Assembly: GCF_014652835.1 (NCBI RefSeq)
Contig: NZ_BMZO01000005.1
Location: 51,477-115,476, forward strand
Length of the DNA stretch: 64,000 nucleotides
Source of the DNA: Limoniibacter endophyticus
GTDB lineage: Bacteria > Pseudomonadota > Alphaproteobacteria > Rhizobiales > Rhizobiaceae
Reading direction: 5' to 3'
Part shown: positions 16,952 to 27,242 of the stretch, one piece after another
How positions within the stretch are numbered: position 1 is the first letter of the stretch
How the letters are laid out: each line of letters begins with the position of its first letter
The notes under the pieces: generated by a model
What the model saw: only the letters and a program-made list of their open reading frames with translations
Database searches by the model: none
Told to the model about the DNA's origin: nothing
Made by a program: the position numbers and the translations under genes

Positions 16952-18784
16952 TCAGGCGCTTCTTGCCACGAAATGCCCTGGATTGATTTCCTCACGCGGC
17001 AAAATGAGCGGCTCATTGCCGACCTCGCGGATGGGACTGGGGATCTCGCCTTCGATGAGGGCGGAGCCGCGATCGCGGGTTGGGTCGGCGACCGGAACGG
17101 CGGAGAGAAGTTTTTTCGTATAGGCATGGCTCGGATTTTCGAAGACCTGGCGGCGGCTGCCCAACTCCATGATCTGACCGAGATAAAGCACGGCGACGCG
17201 GTGGCTCATCTTTTCGACCACTGCCATGTCATGGCTGATAAACAGATAGGCGAGGCCACGCTCGGCCTGCAAATCCATGAAGAGATTGATGATCTGAGCC
17301 TGGATCGACACGTCGAGGGCGGACAGTGCTTCGTCAGCTATGATGAGCTTCGGGTCTGAGGCGAGTGCACGAGCAATGCAGACGCGCTGGCGCTGACCAC
17401 CGGAAAATTCGTGCGGATAACGTTTGGCATGCTCCGACGTGAGACCGACGCGTTCGAGGAGACTGTGCACGCGTTTCTCGATTTCCTTGCCGGAATGCAG
17501 CAGATCATGTGTACGGATCGGTTCGGCGATCGAGAAGCCAATGGTCTTGCGCGGATCGAGCGAAGCGAAGGGATCCTGGAAAATATACTGTACGTCCTGG
17601 CGCAGGCGATGGCGTTCCGCAGCGCTCATTTGGTCAAGCGGTCTGCCGCCAAAGGAAATCTGTCCCGAAGTCGCAGCCTGCAACTGCTGGATGGCGCGAC
17701 CGATGGTGGATTTACCCGAACCGGATTCGCCGACCAGCGCCAGTGTTTCGCCGGGATGGATGTCGAAGGAGACCTGCTCCACCGCATGAACGCGGTGCGT
17801 AACGCGGCCGAAGAGAGTTTTCTTCACGTCGAAACGGACGACGAGATCCTTTACGGAGAGAAGCGGAACGTCGTTATATTTTGCCGTGTCCTGCACACGT
17901 TCGGTGCCTACGAGCCTAGGTTCGCCATCCTCCAGGACGGTAAGCGGCATTCGCTTGGGCAGTTCCTCGCCTTTCATGGAGCCGAGCTTAGGTACGGCGG
18001 CAAGCAATGTACGGGTATAGGGGTGCTTCGGGTCTGCGAAAATCTCGCGTACCGGCCCTTCCTCGACCTTTCTGCCTTTCCACATGACAACGACGTCATC
18101 GGCCATTTCGGCCACGACGCCCATATCATGAGTGATGAAGATCATCGCCATGCCGAGCTCTTTCTGGAGATCGCGCATGATATTGAGGATCTGGGCCTGG
18201 ATTGTAACATCGAGCGCGGTCGTAGGCTCGTCTGCAATGAGCAGGCGAGGGCGGCAGGCGAGCGCCATGGCTATCATGACGCGCTGGCGCATACCGCCGG
18301 ATAGCTGATGGGGGAAACGCTTGAGAAGCTCGGAGGAGTCCGGCAGGCGGACCATGTCGAGCAGGCGCTTGCCTTCTGCCAGTGCGGCCTTCTTGCTCAT
18401 CTTCTCGTGCAGGATCAGGACTTCGCTGATCTGGTCGCCGATCGTGTAGACAGGATTAAGCGAGGTCATGGGCTCCTGGAAGATCATGGCGATCTCCTTG
18501 CCCCGAATGCCACGCATGTCCTTCTGGCTTTGCTGGAGAATGTCGATCTCGCCCTTCGGGCTGGCGAACAGAATGCGCCCGCTGGGATATTTCGCGCCCA
18601 TGATATCGGCAAGGCGCATGGCCGACAGCGAGGTCACGGACTTGCCTGAACCGGATTCACCGACGACTGCAACTGTCTTGCCGGCGGGAACCGTGAAGCT
18701 CAGATTTTCGATAACCTTGGCGGCACCGAACTGGACGCTGAGATCCTCGACCTTGAGGAGCGGTTGAAAATTGACGTCGCTCAA
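16952..18784 (-). CDS. Dual-cassette peptide ABC transporter ATPase (GsiA-like)
   Basis: About 610 aa, fusing the DppD- and DppF-type ATPases. Cassette one has Walker [10 protein letters not shown], signature [15 protein letters not shown] and Walker [13 protein letters not shown]. Cassette two has [24 protein letters not shown] and [12 protein letters not shown]. Oligopeptide-ABC C-terminal extensions follow each half ([12 protein letters not shown] and [12 protein letters not shown]). I start it at TTG 18784 ([10 protein letters not shown]) because AAGGAG lies at the right distance upstream and the frame above it overlaps the marR-like gene. It sits ~10 nt after that gene and ~37 nt before the binding-protein gene. 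Confidence 0.92.
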   Translation of the reverse strand: MSDVNFQPLLKVEDLSVQFGAAKVIENLSFTVPAGKTVAVVGESGSGKSVTSLSAMRLADIMGAKYPSGRILFASPKGEIDILQQSQKDMRGIRGKEIAMIFQEPMTSLNPVYTIGDQISEVLILHEKMSKKAALAEGKRLLDMVRLPDSSELLKRFPHQLSGGMRQRVMIAMALACRPRLLIADEPTTALDVTIQAQILNIMRDLQKELGMAMIFITHDMGVVAEMADDVVVMWKGRKVEEGPVREIFADPKHPYTRTLLAAVPKLGSMKGEELPKRMPLTVLEDGEPRLVGTERVQDTAKYNDVPLLSVKDLVVRFDVKKTLFGRVTHRVHAVEQVSFDIHPGETLALVGESGSGKSTIGRAIQQLQAATSGQISFGGRPLDQMSAAERHRLRQDVQYIFQDPFASLDPRKTIGFSIAEPIRTHDLLHSGKEIEKRVHSLLERVGLTSEHAKRYPHEFSGGQRQRVCIARALASDPKLIIADEALSALDVSIQAQIINLFMDLQAERGLAYLFISHDMAVVEKMSHRVAVLYLGQIMELGSRRQVFENPSHAYTKKLLSAVPVADPTRDRGSALIEGEIPSPIREVGNEPLILPREEINPGHFVARSA

Positions 18785-18794
18785 GTAAGGCTCC

Positions 18795-19370
18795 TTATAA
18801 AGTCGTTGCGGAACGCGCCGCCTGGTTGAATGCGCCGGACATAAAGCGAAGAACTGCGGCGATTTCCGACAGCGTTTCCTCGGAAGGACGGGCATTGGCA
18901 GTGGAGTCTACCAGCAGGCGCTCGCGGATTTGCGCATAACGAGCACAGGCATCGGCGCCCTTTTCGGTAATTTGCACAATCTTTTCCTTGGCCACCTTGC
19001 GGGAGGTCAAAAGGCCGGCTGTCTCCAGTTTTTTCACGGCGTAGGTCACAATATGCGTGTCTTCGATGTCCAGAACGAGACAAAGGTCGGCCAGTTTTTT
19101 CTCGCGACCGCGATGACGGATCGAATGCAGGATCAACACTTCCATTGCAGACAAACCAGGCAGACCGGCAGCGGTCATGCAGCGCACCATCCACCGCGAA
19201 AAGGCGTGACTGGCAAGGACGAGGCCATACTCGACTTCTGAAAGGCCGGGTGAACCCCCATCTGCCAGATGGGCGGAAGAAACGATTGGCCCAATGGAAG
19301 GGACGGGCTGCAGATGTCTCGGCAGAGCGGTTTCGAGCCGCTCCAAATCCACATGCGATTTTGCGTCCAT
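18795..19370 (-). CDS. MarR-family transcriptional regulator
   Basis: About 191 aa with a winged helix-turn-helix: LSAMEVLILHSIRH (~75-88), KKLADLCLVLDIEDTHIVTYAVKKLETAGLL (~92-122; recognition helix DTHIVTYAVKKLE) and a wing KVAKEKIVQITEKG. It resembles the predicted MarR regulators that head peptide/opine transport operons in rhizobia. I take the ATG at 19370, preceded by GGTGG; a TTG one codon earlier is possible. It is the first gene of the peptide ABC operon and divergent from the oxoprolinase gene, so it probably controls both from the shared intergenic region. The effector is unknown. Confidence 0.85.
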   Translation of the reverse strand: MDAKSHVDLERLETALPRHLQPVPSIGPIVSSAHLADGGSPGLSEVEYGLVLASHAFSRWMVRCMTAAGLPGLSAMEVLILHSIRHRGREKKLADLCLVLDIEDTHIVTYAVKKLETAGLLTSRKVAKEKIVQITEKGADACARYAQIRERLLVDSTANARPSEETLSEIAAVLRFMSGAFNQAARSATTL

Positions 19371-19424
19371 CAATCCACCCCATACGTCTTGACGAAATTA
19401 TGTCACCATTTTATCGATATTTTG

Positions 19425-19434
19425 TCAACGTTGA
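19425..19434. promoter_or_regulatory. Candidate MarR operator in the divergent promoter region
   Basis: TCAACGTTGA is a perfect 10-bp palindrome in the ~120-nt AT-rich gap between the marR-like gene and the oxoprolinase gene. A TTGACA hexamer on the minus strand overlaps its left side. The size and placement suit a MarR dimer, but the site is short and was picked by symmetry alone. Confidence 0.4.
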
Positions 19435-19489
19435 TTGATGACTTTATGGACGTGCCTATTTTATGGGCAGTGGCTTGGGGAAAACCGTC

Positions 19490-22400
19490 ATGACCGAACA
19501 GAACGCAGCCTGGGATTTCTGGATCGACCGCGGCGGCACGTTCACCGATGTCATCGGGCGCGACCCGCAAGGCCAATTGCACGCCCGCAAGGTCCTTTCG
19601 GAAAATCCGCAAGCCTATCGCGATGCGGCGGTGCATGGCATCCGGTTGCTTCTCGGCTTGAACGCCGGTGAACCAATCCCGACCGGCATGATCCACGAAG
19701 TGCGCATGGGCACGACCGTTGCCACCAATGCGCTGCTGGAGCGCAAGGGCGAACGCCTGGCACTGGTGACGACCAAAGGTTTCCGCGACGCGCTCAAGAT
19801 CGGCTATCAGGAGCGCAAGAACATCTTCGCCACCGAGATCGTCAAACCTGAAGCGCTTTACGAAAGCGTGACGGAAATTGACGAACGTGTTCTGGCAGAC
19901 GGTACCGTTGAAAAGTCACTGGACGAGGCAGCTGCGCGCAAGGCGCTCGAAGCGCTGAAGCAGCAAGGTTATGACTGCATCGCCATCGTGCTCATGCACG
20001 CTTACAAATTCCCCGCGCATGAGGCGATCCTGGCAAAGATCGCCCGGGACATCGGTTTTGCACAGATTTCTGTCAGCCATGAGGTCTCGCCGCTGGTGAA
20101 GTTTGTTGGACGCGGCGACACAACTGTCATCGACGCCTATCTCTCGCCAGTTCTGTCGCGTTACGTTGCGCAGGTTTCCTCTGAACTGGATGTCGAGCGC
20201 ACCGGTGCGCGGCTCATGTTCATGATGTCGTCGGGCGGTCTGACCGCTGCCGATCTTTTTCAGGGCAAGGACGCCATTCTTTCCGGCCCGGCCGGTGGCG
20301 TGGTCGGTCTGGCGCGCACTGGCGAATCCGCAGGGTTCGACAAGGTTATCGGCTTCGACATGGGTGGCACCTCCACCGACGTGGCGCATTTCGACGGGGA
20401 ATATGAACGCGCCTTCGAAACGCAAGTCGCGGGGGTGCGCGTGCGCGCTCCGATGATGCTGATCCATACAGTTGCGGCGGGCGGAGGCTCGATCCTTCAC
20501 GCTGATGGCGGACGCTTCCGCGTTGGTCCCGACTCTGCCGGTGCAAATCCGGGTCCAGCCTGCTATCGCAATGGCGGTCCACTGGCGGTTACCGATGCCA
20601 ATGTCATGCTGGGCAAGCTGATCCCGGATTACTTCCCGGCTTTGTTCGGTCCGGACCAGAACGAAAAACTCGATGTTGAAGCCGTGCGTGAGAAGTTCGC
20701 GGCGATTGCCGAGGAACTGGGCGACGGGCGCAAGCCAGAGGAGATCGCCGACGGCTTCATCAAGATCGCTGTTGCCAACATGGTTGAAGCAATCAAGAAG
20801 ATTTCAGTGCAGCGCGGCTATGACGTGACGCGATATGCGCTCAATTGCTTCGGTGGCGCGGGCGGGCAGCATGCCTGTCTGGTGGCGGATGCTCTTGGCA
20901 TGAAGCACATTCTACTGCATCCGATGTCGGGTCTTCTCTCTGCTTATGGCATGGGTTTGGCAGATATTCGCGCCACCCGCCAAAAGGCGCTGGGCGTTGA
21001 GCTGAACGCTGATGCGCCACAGGCGATGCTCGGTCTGGCGCGTGATCTGCAGGCCGAAACGTTGGCGGACCTGGCGGCGCAAGGCATTGAAGGCAAGGAT
21101 GCAAAGACGCATCTGCGCGCCCATATCCGCTACGCCGGCACCGATACGGTCATCCCGGTGGAGGCAAGTTATCCCCAAGCCGACACGGCAGAGCGTCTGC
21201 GCACGGAATTCGAGACGTTGCACAAGCGCCGCTTCGGTTTCGTCGATACGACCAAGGCCCTGGTGATCGATGCCGTCGAGATTGAATCCGTTGGCGGCAG
21301 CGGCGCGGAAATCGATCATCCTGCCGGGGATAAGGGCGAGGGTGAGGTCATGCCTACGCGCCGTACTCGTTTCTTCTCGCAAGGTCGGTTCCATGATGCA
21401 GGTGTCATACTGCGTTCGGAGATGAAGGCCGGCAACCGTGTTTCGGGTCCTGCCATCATCATAGAGAAGAACCAGACCATCATTATCGAAGATGGCTGGC
21501 AGGCAGAACTGACTGCGAAGGACCATGTTGTCCTGGAGCGTGTGAAGGCATTGCCTACCCAGATGGCGATTGGCACCAAGGCCGACCCGGTAATGCTGGA
21601 AATCTTCAATAACCTCTTCATGTCGATCGCCGAGCAGATGGGCGTGACGCTGCAGAACACCGCCTATTCGGTGAATATTAAGGAGCGCCTCGACTTCTCG
21701 TGCGCGGTGTTCGACGCGGAAGGCAATCTTGTCGCCAACGCACCGCACATGCCGGTGCACCTGGGTTCGATGGATGCATCCGTTGCAACTGCCATCCGCG
21801 AAAACCCGATCATTCACCCGGGCGATGTGTTTCTGATCAACGCGCCATATAATGGCGGCACACATCTGCCTGACCTGACGGTTTGTACTCCGGTGTTCGA
21901 CGAACAAGGAAAGAATATCCGTTTCTGGGTGGCAAGTCGTGGCCACCACGCAGATATTGGCGGCATTGCGCCGGGTTCAATGTCGCCGCTGGCTGTCAAT
22001 ATCGAGCAGGAAGGTGTCTATATCGACAATTTCAAACTCGTTGATAAGGGCGAGTTCGCGGAAAAGGCGCTGTCGGAACTGCTGACTGGCGGGAAATACC
22101 CGGTGCGCAATCTTGTGCAGAATATCAACGACCTGAAGGCACAGATTGCGGCCAATGAGAAAGGCGTTGCCGAGCTCGAGAAGATGATCGCGCAATTTGG
22201 CGAAGATGTCGTCGATGCGTATATGGGCCACGTGCAGGATAATGCGGCCGAGAACGTGCGCATGGTTCTCGACCGGTTACCGGATGGCGAGTTCACCTAT
22301 GAAATGGATCAGGGCTGCTTCATTAAGGTGAAGATAAGCATCGACCGCGAGAAGCGCGAAGCAACTGTCGATTTCACGGGAACCTCGGAACAGCGGGACG

Positions 22401-23107
22401 ACAATTTCAATGCTCCGGCACCGGTGACGCGAGCCGCAGTGCTTTATGTATTCCGCGTGCTGGTCGAGGGCGATATTCCAATGAACGCTGGCTGCCTGCG
22501 TCCGATCAAGCTGATCGTACCCGAAGGCACGATGCTTTCGCCGCGTTACCCCGCTGCGGTCGTGGCGGGCAATGTCGAGGTGAGCCAGGCAGTAACCAAC
22601 TGCCTCTTTGGCGCGACCAAGGCGATGGCCGCCGCGCAGGGCACGATGAACAACCTGACCTTCGGCAATGATGCGTATCAATATTACGAAACGATCTGCT
22701 CCGGTGCTCCCGCCGGTCCCGGCTTCGACGGTGCTGACGCAGTGCATACGCACATGACGAACTCGCGGCTTACCGACCCGGAAATTCTGGAAACGCGTTT
22801 CCCCGTCGTGCTCGAGGATTTCCACATCCGCGAGAATTCGGGTGGCAAGGGCAAGTTCACTGCCGGAAACGGCACGCTGCGCACGATCCGCGCCATGGAG
22901 AAGCTTGACTTTGCCATTCTCTCCGGTCACCGCCGCGTCGCGCCCTTCGGACTGGAAGGTGGCGAGCCCGGACAATTGGGCAGGAACTCTGTGCGTCGTC
23001 TTGACGGCTCAATGGAGGTTCTTGGCAATTGCGACCAGACTGTCCTGGAGAAAGGTGAGGCGATCACCGTCCAGACGCCGACAGGTGGGGGCTACGGGAA
23101 AGCCTGA
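19490..23107 (+). CDS. Fused hydantoinase A/B, 5-oxoprolinase-type ATP-dependent amidohydrolase
   Basis: About 1205 aa containing both halves of an oxoprolinase. The HyuA half starts with [19 protein letters not shown], has [13 protein letters not shown], the ATPase block [17 protein letters not shown] (~290-306), and FGGAGGQHA. The HyuB half starts near residue 700 ([26 protein letters not shown]) and ends with the TPTGGGYG tail. Eukaryotic 5-oxoprolinase and some bacterial enzymes share this fused layout; they cleave 5-oxoproline or N-substituted hydantoins with ATP. I take ATG 19490 ([11 protein letters not shown]), preceded by GGGGA, over ATG 19463. It is divergent from the peptide ABC operon. 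Caprolactam, hydantoin or pyroglutamate are all possible substrates. Confidence 0.93.
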   Translation: MTEQNAAWDFWIDRGGTFTDVIGRDPQGQLHARKVLSENPQAYRDAAVHGIRLLLGLNAGEPIPTGMIHEVRMGTTVATNALLERKGERLALVTTKGFRDALKIGYQERKNIFATEIVKPEALYESVTEIDERVLADGTVEKSLDEAAARKALEALKQQGYDCIAIVLMHAYKFPAHEAILAKIARDIGFAQISVSHEVSPLVKFVGRGDTTVIDAYLSPVLSRYVAQVSSELDVERTGARLMFMMSSGGLTAADLFQGKDAILSGPAGGVVGLARTGESAGFDKVIGFDMGGTSTDVAHFDGEYERAFETQVAGVRVRAPMMLIHTVAAGGGSILHADGGRFRVGPDSAGANPGPACYRNGGPLAVTDANVMLGKLIPDYFPALFGPDQNEKLDVEAVREKFAAIAEELGDGRKPEEIADGFIKIAVANMVEAIKKISVQRGYDVTRYALNCFGGAGGQHACLVADALGMKHILLHPMSGLLSAYGMGLADIRATRQKALGVELNADAPQAMLGLARDLQAETLADLAAQGIEGKDAKTHLRAHIRYAGTDTVIPVEASYPQADTAERLRTEFETLHKRRFGFVDTTKALVIDAVEIESVGGSGAEIDHPAGDKGEGEVMPTRRTRFFSQGRFHDAGVILRSEMKAGNRVSGPAIIIEKNQTIIIEDGWQAELTAKDHVVLERVKALPTQMAIGTKADPVMLEIFNNLFMSIAEQMGVTLQNTAYSVNIKERLDFSCAVFDAEGNLVANAPHMPVHLGSMDASVATAIRENPIIHPGDVFLINAPYNGGTHLPDLTVCTPVFDEQGKNIRFWVASRGHHADIGGIAPGSMSPLAVNIEQEGVYIDNFKLVDKGEFAEKALSELLTGGKYPVRNLVQNINDLKAQIAANEKGVAELEKMIAQFGEDVVDAYMGHVQDNAAENVRMVLDRLPDGEFTYEMDQGCFIKVKISIDREKREATVDFTGTSEQRDDNFNAPAPVTRAAVLYVFRVLVEGDIPMNAGCLRPIKLIVPEGTMLSPRYPAAVVAGNVEVSQAVTNCLFGATKAMAAAQGTMNNLTFGNDAYQYYETICSGAPAGPGFDGADAVHTHMTNSRLTDPEILETRFPVVLEDFHIRENSGGKGKFTAGNGTLRTIRAMEKLDFAILSGHRRVAPFGLEGGEPGQLGRNSVRRLDGSMEVLGNCDQTVLEKGEAITVQTPTGGGYGKA

Positions 23108-23120
23108 TACAGAGACGGAA

Positions 23121-23151
23121 AATGCCGGGCGATAAACCCGGCATTTTTTTT
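23121..23151 (+). terminator. Rho-independent terminator of the oxoprolinase gene
   Basis: AATGCCGGG pairs with CCCGGCATT across a 7-nt loop, directly followed by a run of T to 23151. It lies 14 nt after the oxoprolinase stop. Confidence 0.92.
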
Positions 23152-23169
23152 CGTGGATGAAGCAACCTC

Positions 23170-23841
23170 TTACTGCGAGGAGCTTCCGCCGGTGGTTGGC
23201 GAAGGAGCGGTGCCGGTCGAAGGCGACTGCTCCGTGCCATTAGTGGCAGGCGGAGTTGTCGTCGTGCCCGTGTCCGAGTTGGTGCCCGTAGCAGGTGCTG
23301 TACCGGTTGCCGGAGCTGTACCCGTAGCCGGGGCGGTGCCGGTTGCCGGAGCTGTGCCATCGGCGTTTGCCATATCGCGTTCAAATGCCGGAGCTGCCTC
23401 GAGCTGTTCCTTGGTCTGGTCGACGATCACACGCCAATCGTCTTCATCATTGGCTTCAGGCATCACAGAGACGCTGGCGAGGTCTATCGCTACTTCTTTT
23501 TGTCCCATACCGAGGAAGCCGCCGACACTGACGACAATGCCTTTAAGCTGGCCGGAGCCGTCAAAGAGAAGATCTTCGACTTCGCCGATATCTTCCCCAT
23601 CTTCACCTGCGGAGGTGTACACGTCCTGGTCCATCAACTGACTTGCCAGTACCTGACCTTCCGCAGCGGTGAAATAACCGTCCGCGCTTTCCATGGGGGT
23701 GGATTGACCGCCTTCGAAAAGCTTCATTGCCGTCCCTGTGTCGCCAGCTGGGGCCTCGGTGGGGGTCGTGGCAGTCTGAGCCATGGCCGCGCCGGAGAAC
23801 ATGACGAGAAGGGCGGTCGTCGTGAGCAGTTTCTTGGTCAT
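23170..23841 (-). CDS. Secreted PRC-barrel protein with a low-complexity tail
   Basis: About 223 aa. The N-terminus is a signal peptide (MTKKLLTTTALLVMFSGAAM, cut near AMA/Q). A PRC-barrel domain spans ~65-145 (GQVLASQLMDQDVYTSAGE, IGEVEDLLFDGSGQLKGIVVS, KEVAIDLASV). The tail is built of ATGTAP hexapeptides (four copies) and then Thr/Ser/Pro/Gly-rich sequence, so it is probably a flexible periplasmic or envelope segment. I chose ATG 23841; ATG 23853 would add MENA with a Shine-Dalgarno placed too close. PRC-barrel proteins with signal peptides are common in Rhizobiales and often stress-related, but a function is not established here. Confidence 0.85.
   Translation of the reverse strand: MTKKLLTTTALLVMFSGAAMAQTATTPTEAPAGDTGTAMKLFEGGQSTPMESADGYFTAAEGQVLASQLMDQDVYTSAGEDGEDIGEVEDLLFDGSGQLKGIVVSVGGFLGMGQKEVAIDLASVSVMPEANDEDDWRVIVDQTKEQLEAAPAFERDMANADGTAPATGTAPATGTAPATGTAPATGTNSDTGTTTTPPATNGTEQSPSTGTAPSPTTGGSSSQ
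23291..23361. repeat. 18-bp tandem repeat coding for ATGTAP units
   Basis: Four near-identical 18-bp units (core GCCGGAGCTGTACCCGTA on the plus strand, with third-position changes) code for the ATGTAP repeats in the tail of the PRC-barrel protein. Copy number may vary between strains. Confidence 0.75.
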
Positions 23842-23970
23842 AGCGTTTTCCATCCTGTTTTGTTTAAGTGAGAAGCGTTTGAATCTTATCGTCTTTTGCT
23901 TCTTGGGATGGAAACACGCTTCTTCACGCGAAGTTCCGAAAGATTTTTTATTAGATCGATTGAAACATAA

Positions 23971-23994
23971 AACGGCCTGCTTGCGCAGGCCGTT
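23971..23994 (-). terminator. Rho-independent terminator of the aldo/keto reductase gene
   Basis: AACGGCCTGC and GCAGGCCGTT form a 10-bp stem with a TTGC loop. On the minus strand it is followed by TTTATGTTT. It lies 22 nt after the reductase stop. Confidence 0.85.
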
Positions 23995-24016
23995 TCTGGG
24001 GAGAAAAGCGGTAAGT

Positions 24017-24970
24017 TTAATAAGCGCTTGCGTCGTTCAGTCTATGCAGAGCTTCCGACGGTAGGGTAAGGCGCGCTGCTCGAACCAGGCTCTCAAGTTG
24101 TGAAAGGCTGGTTGCGGACGAAATTGGCGCGGTGATGCCCTTTTGCGCAATGATCCAGGCAATGGCTGCTTCCGCCGGTTTCACGCCCAACTCGTTTGAA
24201 ACTGCATCGAGCGCGTCGAGAATGCGCAGACCTCGCTCATCGAGATAGCGTTCCACACTGGAGCCACGCTTGCTCTTGCCGAGATCGACCTTGGAACGGT
24301 ATTTGCCGGTGAGGAATCCTGCCGCAAGGCCATAATAGGAAATCACGCCGATATTCTCTTCCACGACGCGCTCCTGCAACGCACCTTCGAATATTTTGCG
24401 ATTGTGCAGATTATATTCCGGCTGCACGCTTTCATAGCGTGGCAGGCTCTGCTCGGAAGATATCCTGAGTGCTTCTGAAAGCTGATCGGCGGTGAAATTG
24501 GAACAACCGATCTTACGGATCTTGCCTGCCTGGATCAGTTCGGCATAGGCAGACAAAGTCTCTTCATGCGGAGTGTCGGCATCGTATGCGTGGGACTGAT
24601 AGAGGTCAATCGTTTCGATCTGAAGGCGCTTGAGAGAGTTATCAACCGCCTTCATGATCCATTGCCGGGACAGTCCCTTCTCCGGCAAGCCCACATCAAA
24701 CCCCACCTTGGTGAAAATCAGCACATTGTCCCGTTTGGAAGGATTGGCCTTGAGCCAATTTCCGATGATGATTTCCGACTCGCCACCTGTGTTGCCGGGT
24801 GCCCAGGCCGAGTAGACATCCGCTGTGTCAATCGCGCTGAAGCCACTGTCCACAAAGGCGTCGAGGATTTGAAAGCTGGTCTTTTCGTCTATGGTCCAGC
24901 CGAACACGTTGGTGCCGAGAACCAGAGGTTCTATGGAAAGACCACTATTACCGAGTAAGCGTTTTGCCAT
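24017..24970 (-). CDS. Aldo/keto reductase
   Basis: This 317-aa (alpha/beta)8-barrel NADPH-dependent oxidoreductase has the AKR catalytic tetrad: Asp and Tyr in AIDTADVYSAW (~47-57), Lys in LIFTKVGFD (~86-94) and His in LYQSHAYD (~123-130). The C-terminal cofactor part GITAPISSATSLSQLESLVRA holds the NADP-binding stretch. It reduces aldehydes or ketones in the cytosol; YajO/Gsp69-like proteins are the closest in style. The start ATG at 24970 is 33 nt downstream of the VOC gene stop on the same strand, so the two may be co-transcribed. The substrate is unknown. Confidence 0.93.
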   Translation of the reverse strand: MAKRLLGNSGLSIEPLVLGTNVFGWTIDEKTSFQILDAFVDSGFSAIDTADVYSAWAPGNTGGESEIIIGNWLKANPSKRDNVLIFTKVGFDVGLPEKGLSRQWIMKAVDNSLKRLQIETIDLYQSHAYDADTPHEETLSAYAELIQAGKIRKIGCSNFTADQLSEALRISSEQSLPRYESVQPEYNLHNRKIFEGALQERVVEENIGVISYYGLAAGFLTGKYRSKVDLGKSKRGSSVERYLDERGLRILDALDAVSNELGVKPAEAAIAWIIAQKGITAPISSATSLSQLESLVRAARLTLPSEALHRLNDASAY

Positions 24971-25003
24971 GAATCAGTCTCCATTAAGCCGATACGCTCA
25001 GCC

Positions 25004-25417
25004 TTAATGCGCGAAGACGCTGTCGAAATCCTTGAAACCCTTGACCTCGATCGGATTGCCACTCGGATCGAAGAAAAACATGGTGCGCTGTTCGCCAGGC
25101 TCGCCTTCGAAGCGCACGACCGGGGGGATGTCAAAGGCGATACCTGCATCCTCGATGCGCTTGGCAAGCGCGAACCAGTCATCCAGTGCAAGCACTACGC
25201 CCAGATGCGGCATCATCACCATGTGGTCACCGACCTTGCCGGTTCGAGTGACTTCAAAGGGTTTGCCAAGATGCAGCGAAATCTGGTGGCCGAAGAAATC
25301 GAAGTCCACCCAGGTGTCGGTTGAGCGGCCCTCGGCACAGCCGAGCACATCGCCATAGAACTTGCGCGCCTCATCGAGATCGGTGACGTGATAGGCGAGA
25401 TGGAACAAGGATTTCAT
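25004..25417 (-). CDS. VOC-family (glyoxalase/dioxygenase fold) protein
   Basis: About 137 aa. It has one vicinal-oxygen-chelate module pair: FHLAYHVTDLDEARKFYGDVLGC (~4-26, metal His), WVDFDFFGHQISLHLG (~35-50) and the C-terminal RTMFFFDPSGNPIEVKGF (~112-129, metal Glu). Those residues match divalent-metal VOC enzymes such as glyoxalase I or ring-cleaving dioxygenases. The start ATG 25417 has GGGGAA 5 nt upstream; an earlier in-frame start adds 18 residues without support. It precedes the aldo/keto reductase gene, suggesting joint aldehyde detoxification, which is inference. Confidence 0.9.
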   Translation of the reverse strand: MKSLFHLAYHVTDLDEARKFYGDVLGCAEGRSTDTWVDFDFFGHQISLHLGKPFEVTRTGKVGDHMVMMPHLGVVLALDDWFALAKRIEDAGIAFDIPPVVRFEGEPGEQRTMFFFDPSGNPIEVKGFKDFDSVFAH

Positions 25418-25508
25418 TCGTATTCCCCAGTGGATTATTGAAAAGGGGATGCTGCGAGTCACACGCCGCATCCCCTTGGGGAATATTTGTCGCCATTAAG
25501 GTTGCCGG

Positions 25509-25691
25509 TCAATGCTCTGTTTTTTGGTCGAGCCTTCTGAGCAGCTCTTCGAACTGCTGGTCGTTCTCCGGAGCCTGGAAGCGTGTACCCACGGCGTCCC
25601 GATAGAGCGGCTTTCTTATCTCCGCACGGATCAGCCTCGCCAACTGACTCGGATCAACCCGGGGCGGATATTTGCCTGATTGCGCGTTCAT
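25509..25691 (-). CDS. Small hypothetical protein, weakly NepR-like
   Basis: A 60-aa protein starting at ATG 25691 with AGGAG at proper spacing. It has a basic N-terminus (MNAQSGKYPPRVDPSQLARLI split before the helix) and ends in FEELLRRLDQ. The pattern of a first helix with LY-RD-AV, then a short P-containing loop and an F-x-x-LL-xx-LD helix, recalls the anti-sigma factor NepR of the alphaproteobacterial general stress response. No phyR or ecfG neighbour is present in this window, so the link is weak. It could equally be an unrelated small cytosolic protein. The ~276 nt upstream hold no other gene that I can support. Confidence 0.6.
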   Translation of the reverse strand: MNAQSGKYPPRVDPSQLARLIRAEIRKPLYRDAVGTRFQAPENDQQFEELLRRLDQKTEH

Positions 25692-25967
25692 GTTTCTACT
25701 CCTGATATGCAGAACCAACTTTTCAACGCAGACAGAGTTCCGATCATCAACCCGTATGATTTATAAAAGCTTACTAAAATTCGAGAATAGCGAAGTTGAT
25801 GAAGAATATGTCTTTGCCCTGCCTATGCAGGGCGTCTGAATTTCCGATTTAAAGCTTAACGAAGAAAAATATTATGGTTAGCGATTAAGGTTAAGTGAGT
25901 GTTAACTGTTTTAGATGAAGGCTTCTTTCAGGTCCGCGACAAGCTCAGTCGGCCCAGGGGAGTTGTA

Positions 25968-26837
25968 ATGAGTACGTCACTTCGTTCATTTGCATGCGCG
26001 GCGCTTATATCCACTGCGGGTGGTTCCGCTTTCGCTGCCGATATCGCTTACGAACCCACTCCGATCGAGGCTCAGCCGGTCGTCGAATATCGCGGCGTTT
26101 CCGCCGGAGGCTGGTATTTGCGCGGAGATGTGGGTCATAGTTTTTCGTCTTCGCGCAGCGGCTCTTATCGTTTCTATCAAGGCGGGGGAGTCTATCAGGA
26201 GCAGCGTTACGAGAAATATACGCTACGTTCGAACACGGAATTCAGCGCAGGCGTTGGCTATCGCTTCAACGATTACCTGCGCGTGGACGGGACTGTAGGT
26301 CACTGGCGGCGTGATCTTGTCGGTTCGTCCTCCTTCGGCGGCTTTTCCTATGATGACAGCTCGCGCGCCAAGGCATGGGAACTGATGGCGAACGCCTATG
26401 TCGACATCGCGAAGTGGGGTCGCTTTACGCCCTATATTGGCGGCGGTATTGGCGCGACGCATATCAAGTACGGTCAGATGAAGAACCGCGCCACCTGTGT
26501 GACGCCCGCTATCTGCGGTGGCGGTGGCTATACCGGATTCCACGAGGGCTATGGTTCCTGGCGTCTGACATGGGCTCTGATGGCCGGTGCTTCTGTCGAT
26601 ATTACCAGCCGCACCAAGCTCGATTTCGGGTACCGCTATACCCAGATCAAGGGGGGTGACGCTTATGGCTTCGACGCGATTGACCGGGCAGGCGGTGCAA
26701 CAGGTGTTCAGGGCCGCGATCATGGCTATCACAGCCATGCCATTCGGGTGGGCCTACGCTATGAATTCGGCGGTGCCGATTACGCACCTGTCTACGAACC
26801 CATTCCCGATTACCGCCCGGTTCCAATTTACAAATAA
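25968..26837 (+). CDS. Outer-membrane beta-barrel protein (Omp25/Omp31-like)
   Basis: About 289 aa. Start ATG 25968 follows AGGGGAG; the frame extends upstream but without a signal. It has a signal peptide (MSTSLRSFACAALISTAGGS, cut near AFA/A) and then ADIAYEP, typical of rhizobial opacity-type porins. Alternating amphipathic strands follow (GGWYLRGDVGHSF, FSAGVGYRFNDYLRVDGTV, FTPYIGGGIGATHIKYG, KLDFGYRYTQIKGG, AIRVGLRYEFG), fitting an 8-strand barrel. An acidic/proline tail (YAPVYEPIPDYRPVP) follows the last strand, so the chain does not end on the usual Phe. It likely sits in the outer membrane as a structural or immune-facing protein. Confidence 0.9.
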   Translation: MSTSLRSFACAALISTAGGSAFAADIAYEPTPIEAQPVVEYRGVSAGGWYLRGDVGHSFSSSRSGSYRFYQGGGVYQEQRYEKYTLRSNTEFSAGVGYRFNDYLRVDGTVGHWRRDLVGSSSFGGFSYDDSSRAKAWELMANAYVDIAKWGRFTPYIGGGIGATHIKYGQMKNRATCVTPAICGGGGYTGFHEGYGSWRLTWALMAGASVDITSRTKLDFGYRYTQIKGGDAYGFDAIDRAGGATGVQGRDHGYHSHAIRVGLRYEFGGADYAPVYEPIPDYRPVPIYK

Positions 26838-26855
26838 ACAAACGTAATCGGTGTC

Positions 26856-27242
26856 TTAGAAAACCTCGCGATCCGAAAGGGCCGCGGGGTTTTCTTGTTT
26901 CGAGGCCGCCAGAGAAGATGCTGCCAGAACGAGCCAGCCGAGAATTGTCAGGCTGCCGCCGATTGGCGAGGCCATCGGGAATAGGCGCTGACCCATATAT
27001 TGCCGCATCATCAGGTCGATCGAGAAGAGCAGGAGCCCGAGGAGGATGGCTAGCCCGCCGAACGACAGGAGCCGTGTACGCGGCGCGATCGACAGGAAGA
27101 GGAACACAGGCGCGTGGGCCAGAAGCAATGCGGAAACGGTGCCGTCATAGCCGCCTCGTCCATGTGCGGCGGCAGCAGCCAGAACGACGCCCGCTGCGCC
27201 AGAAAGTCCACCCATGGCGAGAAATGCGCGATTATTGATCAT
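26856..27242 (-). CDS. DUF423-family inner-membrane protein
   Basis: A 128-aa protein with four hydrophobic segments. The N-terminal [22 protein letters not shown] and the C-terminal [20 protein letters not shown] carry the family's small-residue GG..AHG and P-x-GG...GW patterns of DUF423 (YgdD-type). It is convergent with the outer-membrane protein gene, whose stop is only 18 nt away, and divergent from tex. No biochemical function is established for the family. Confidence 0.8.
   Translation of the reverse strand: MINNRAFLAMGGLSGAAGVVLAAAAAHGRGGYDGTVSALLLAHAPVFLFLSIAPRTRLLSFGGLAILLGLLLFSIDLMMRQYMGQRLFPMASPIGGSLTILGWLVLAASSLAASKQENPAALSDREVF

Noticed and set aside
20912..21949. 345-aa minus-strand open frame within the oxoprolinase gene
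   Set aside because: Antisense shadow of a well-conserved coding region; no domain and no ribosome-binding site.
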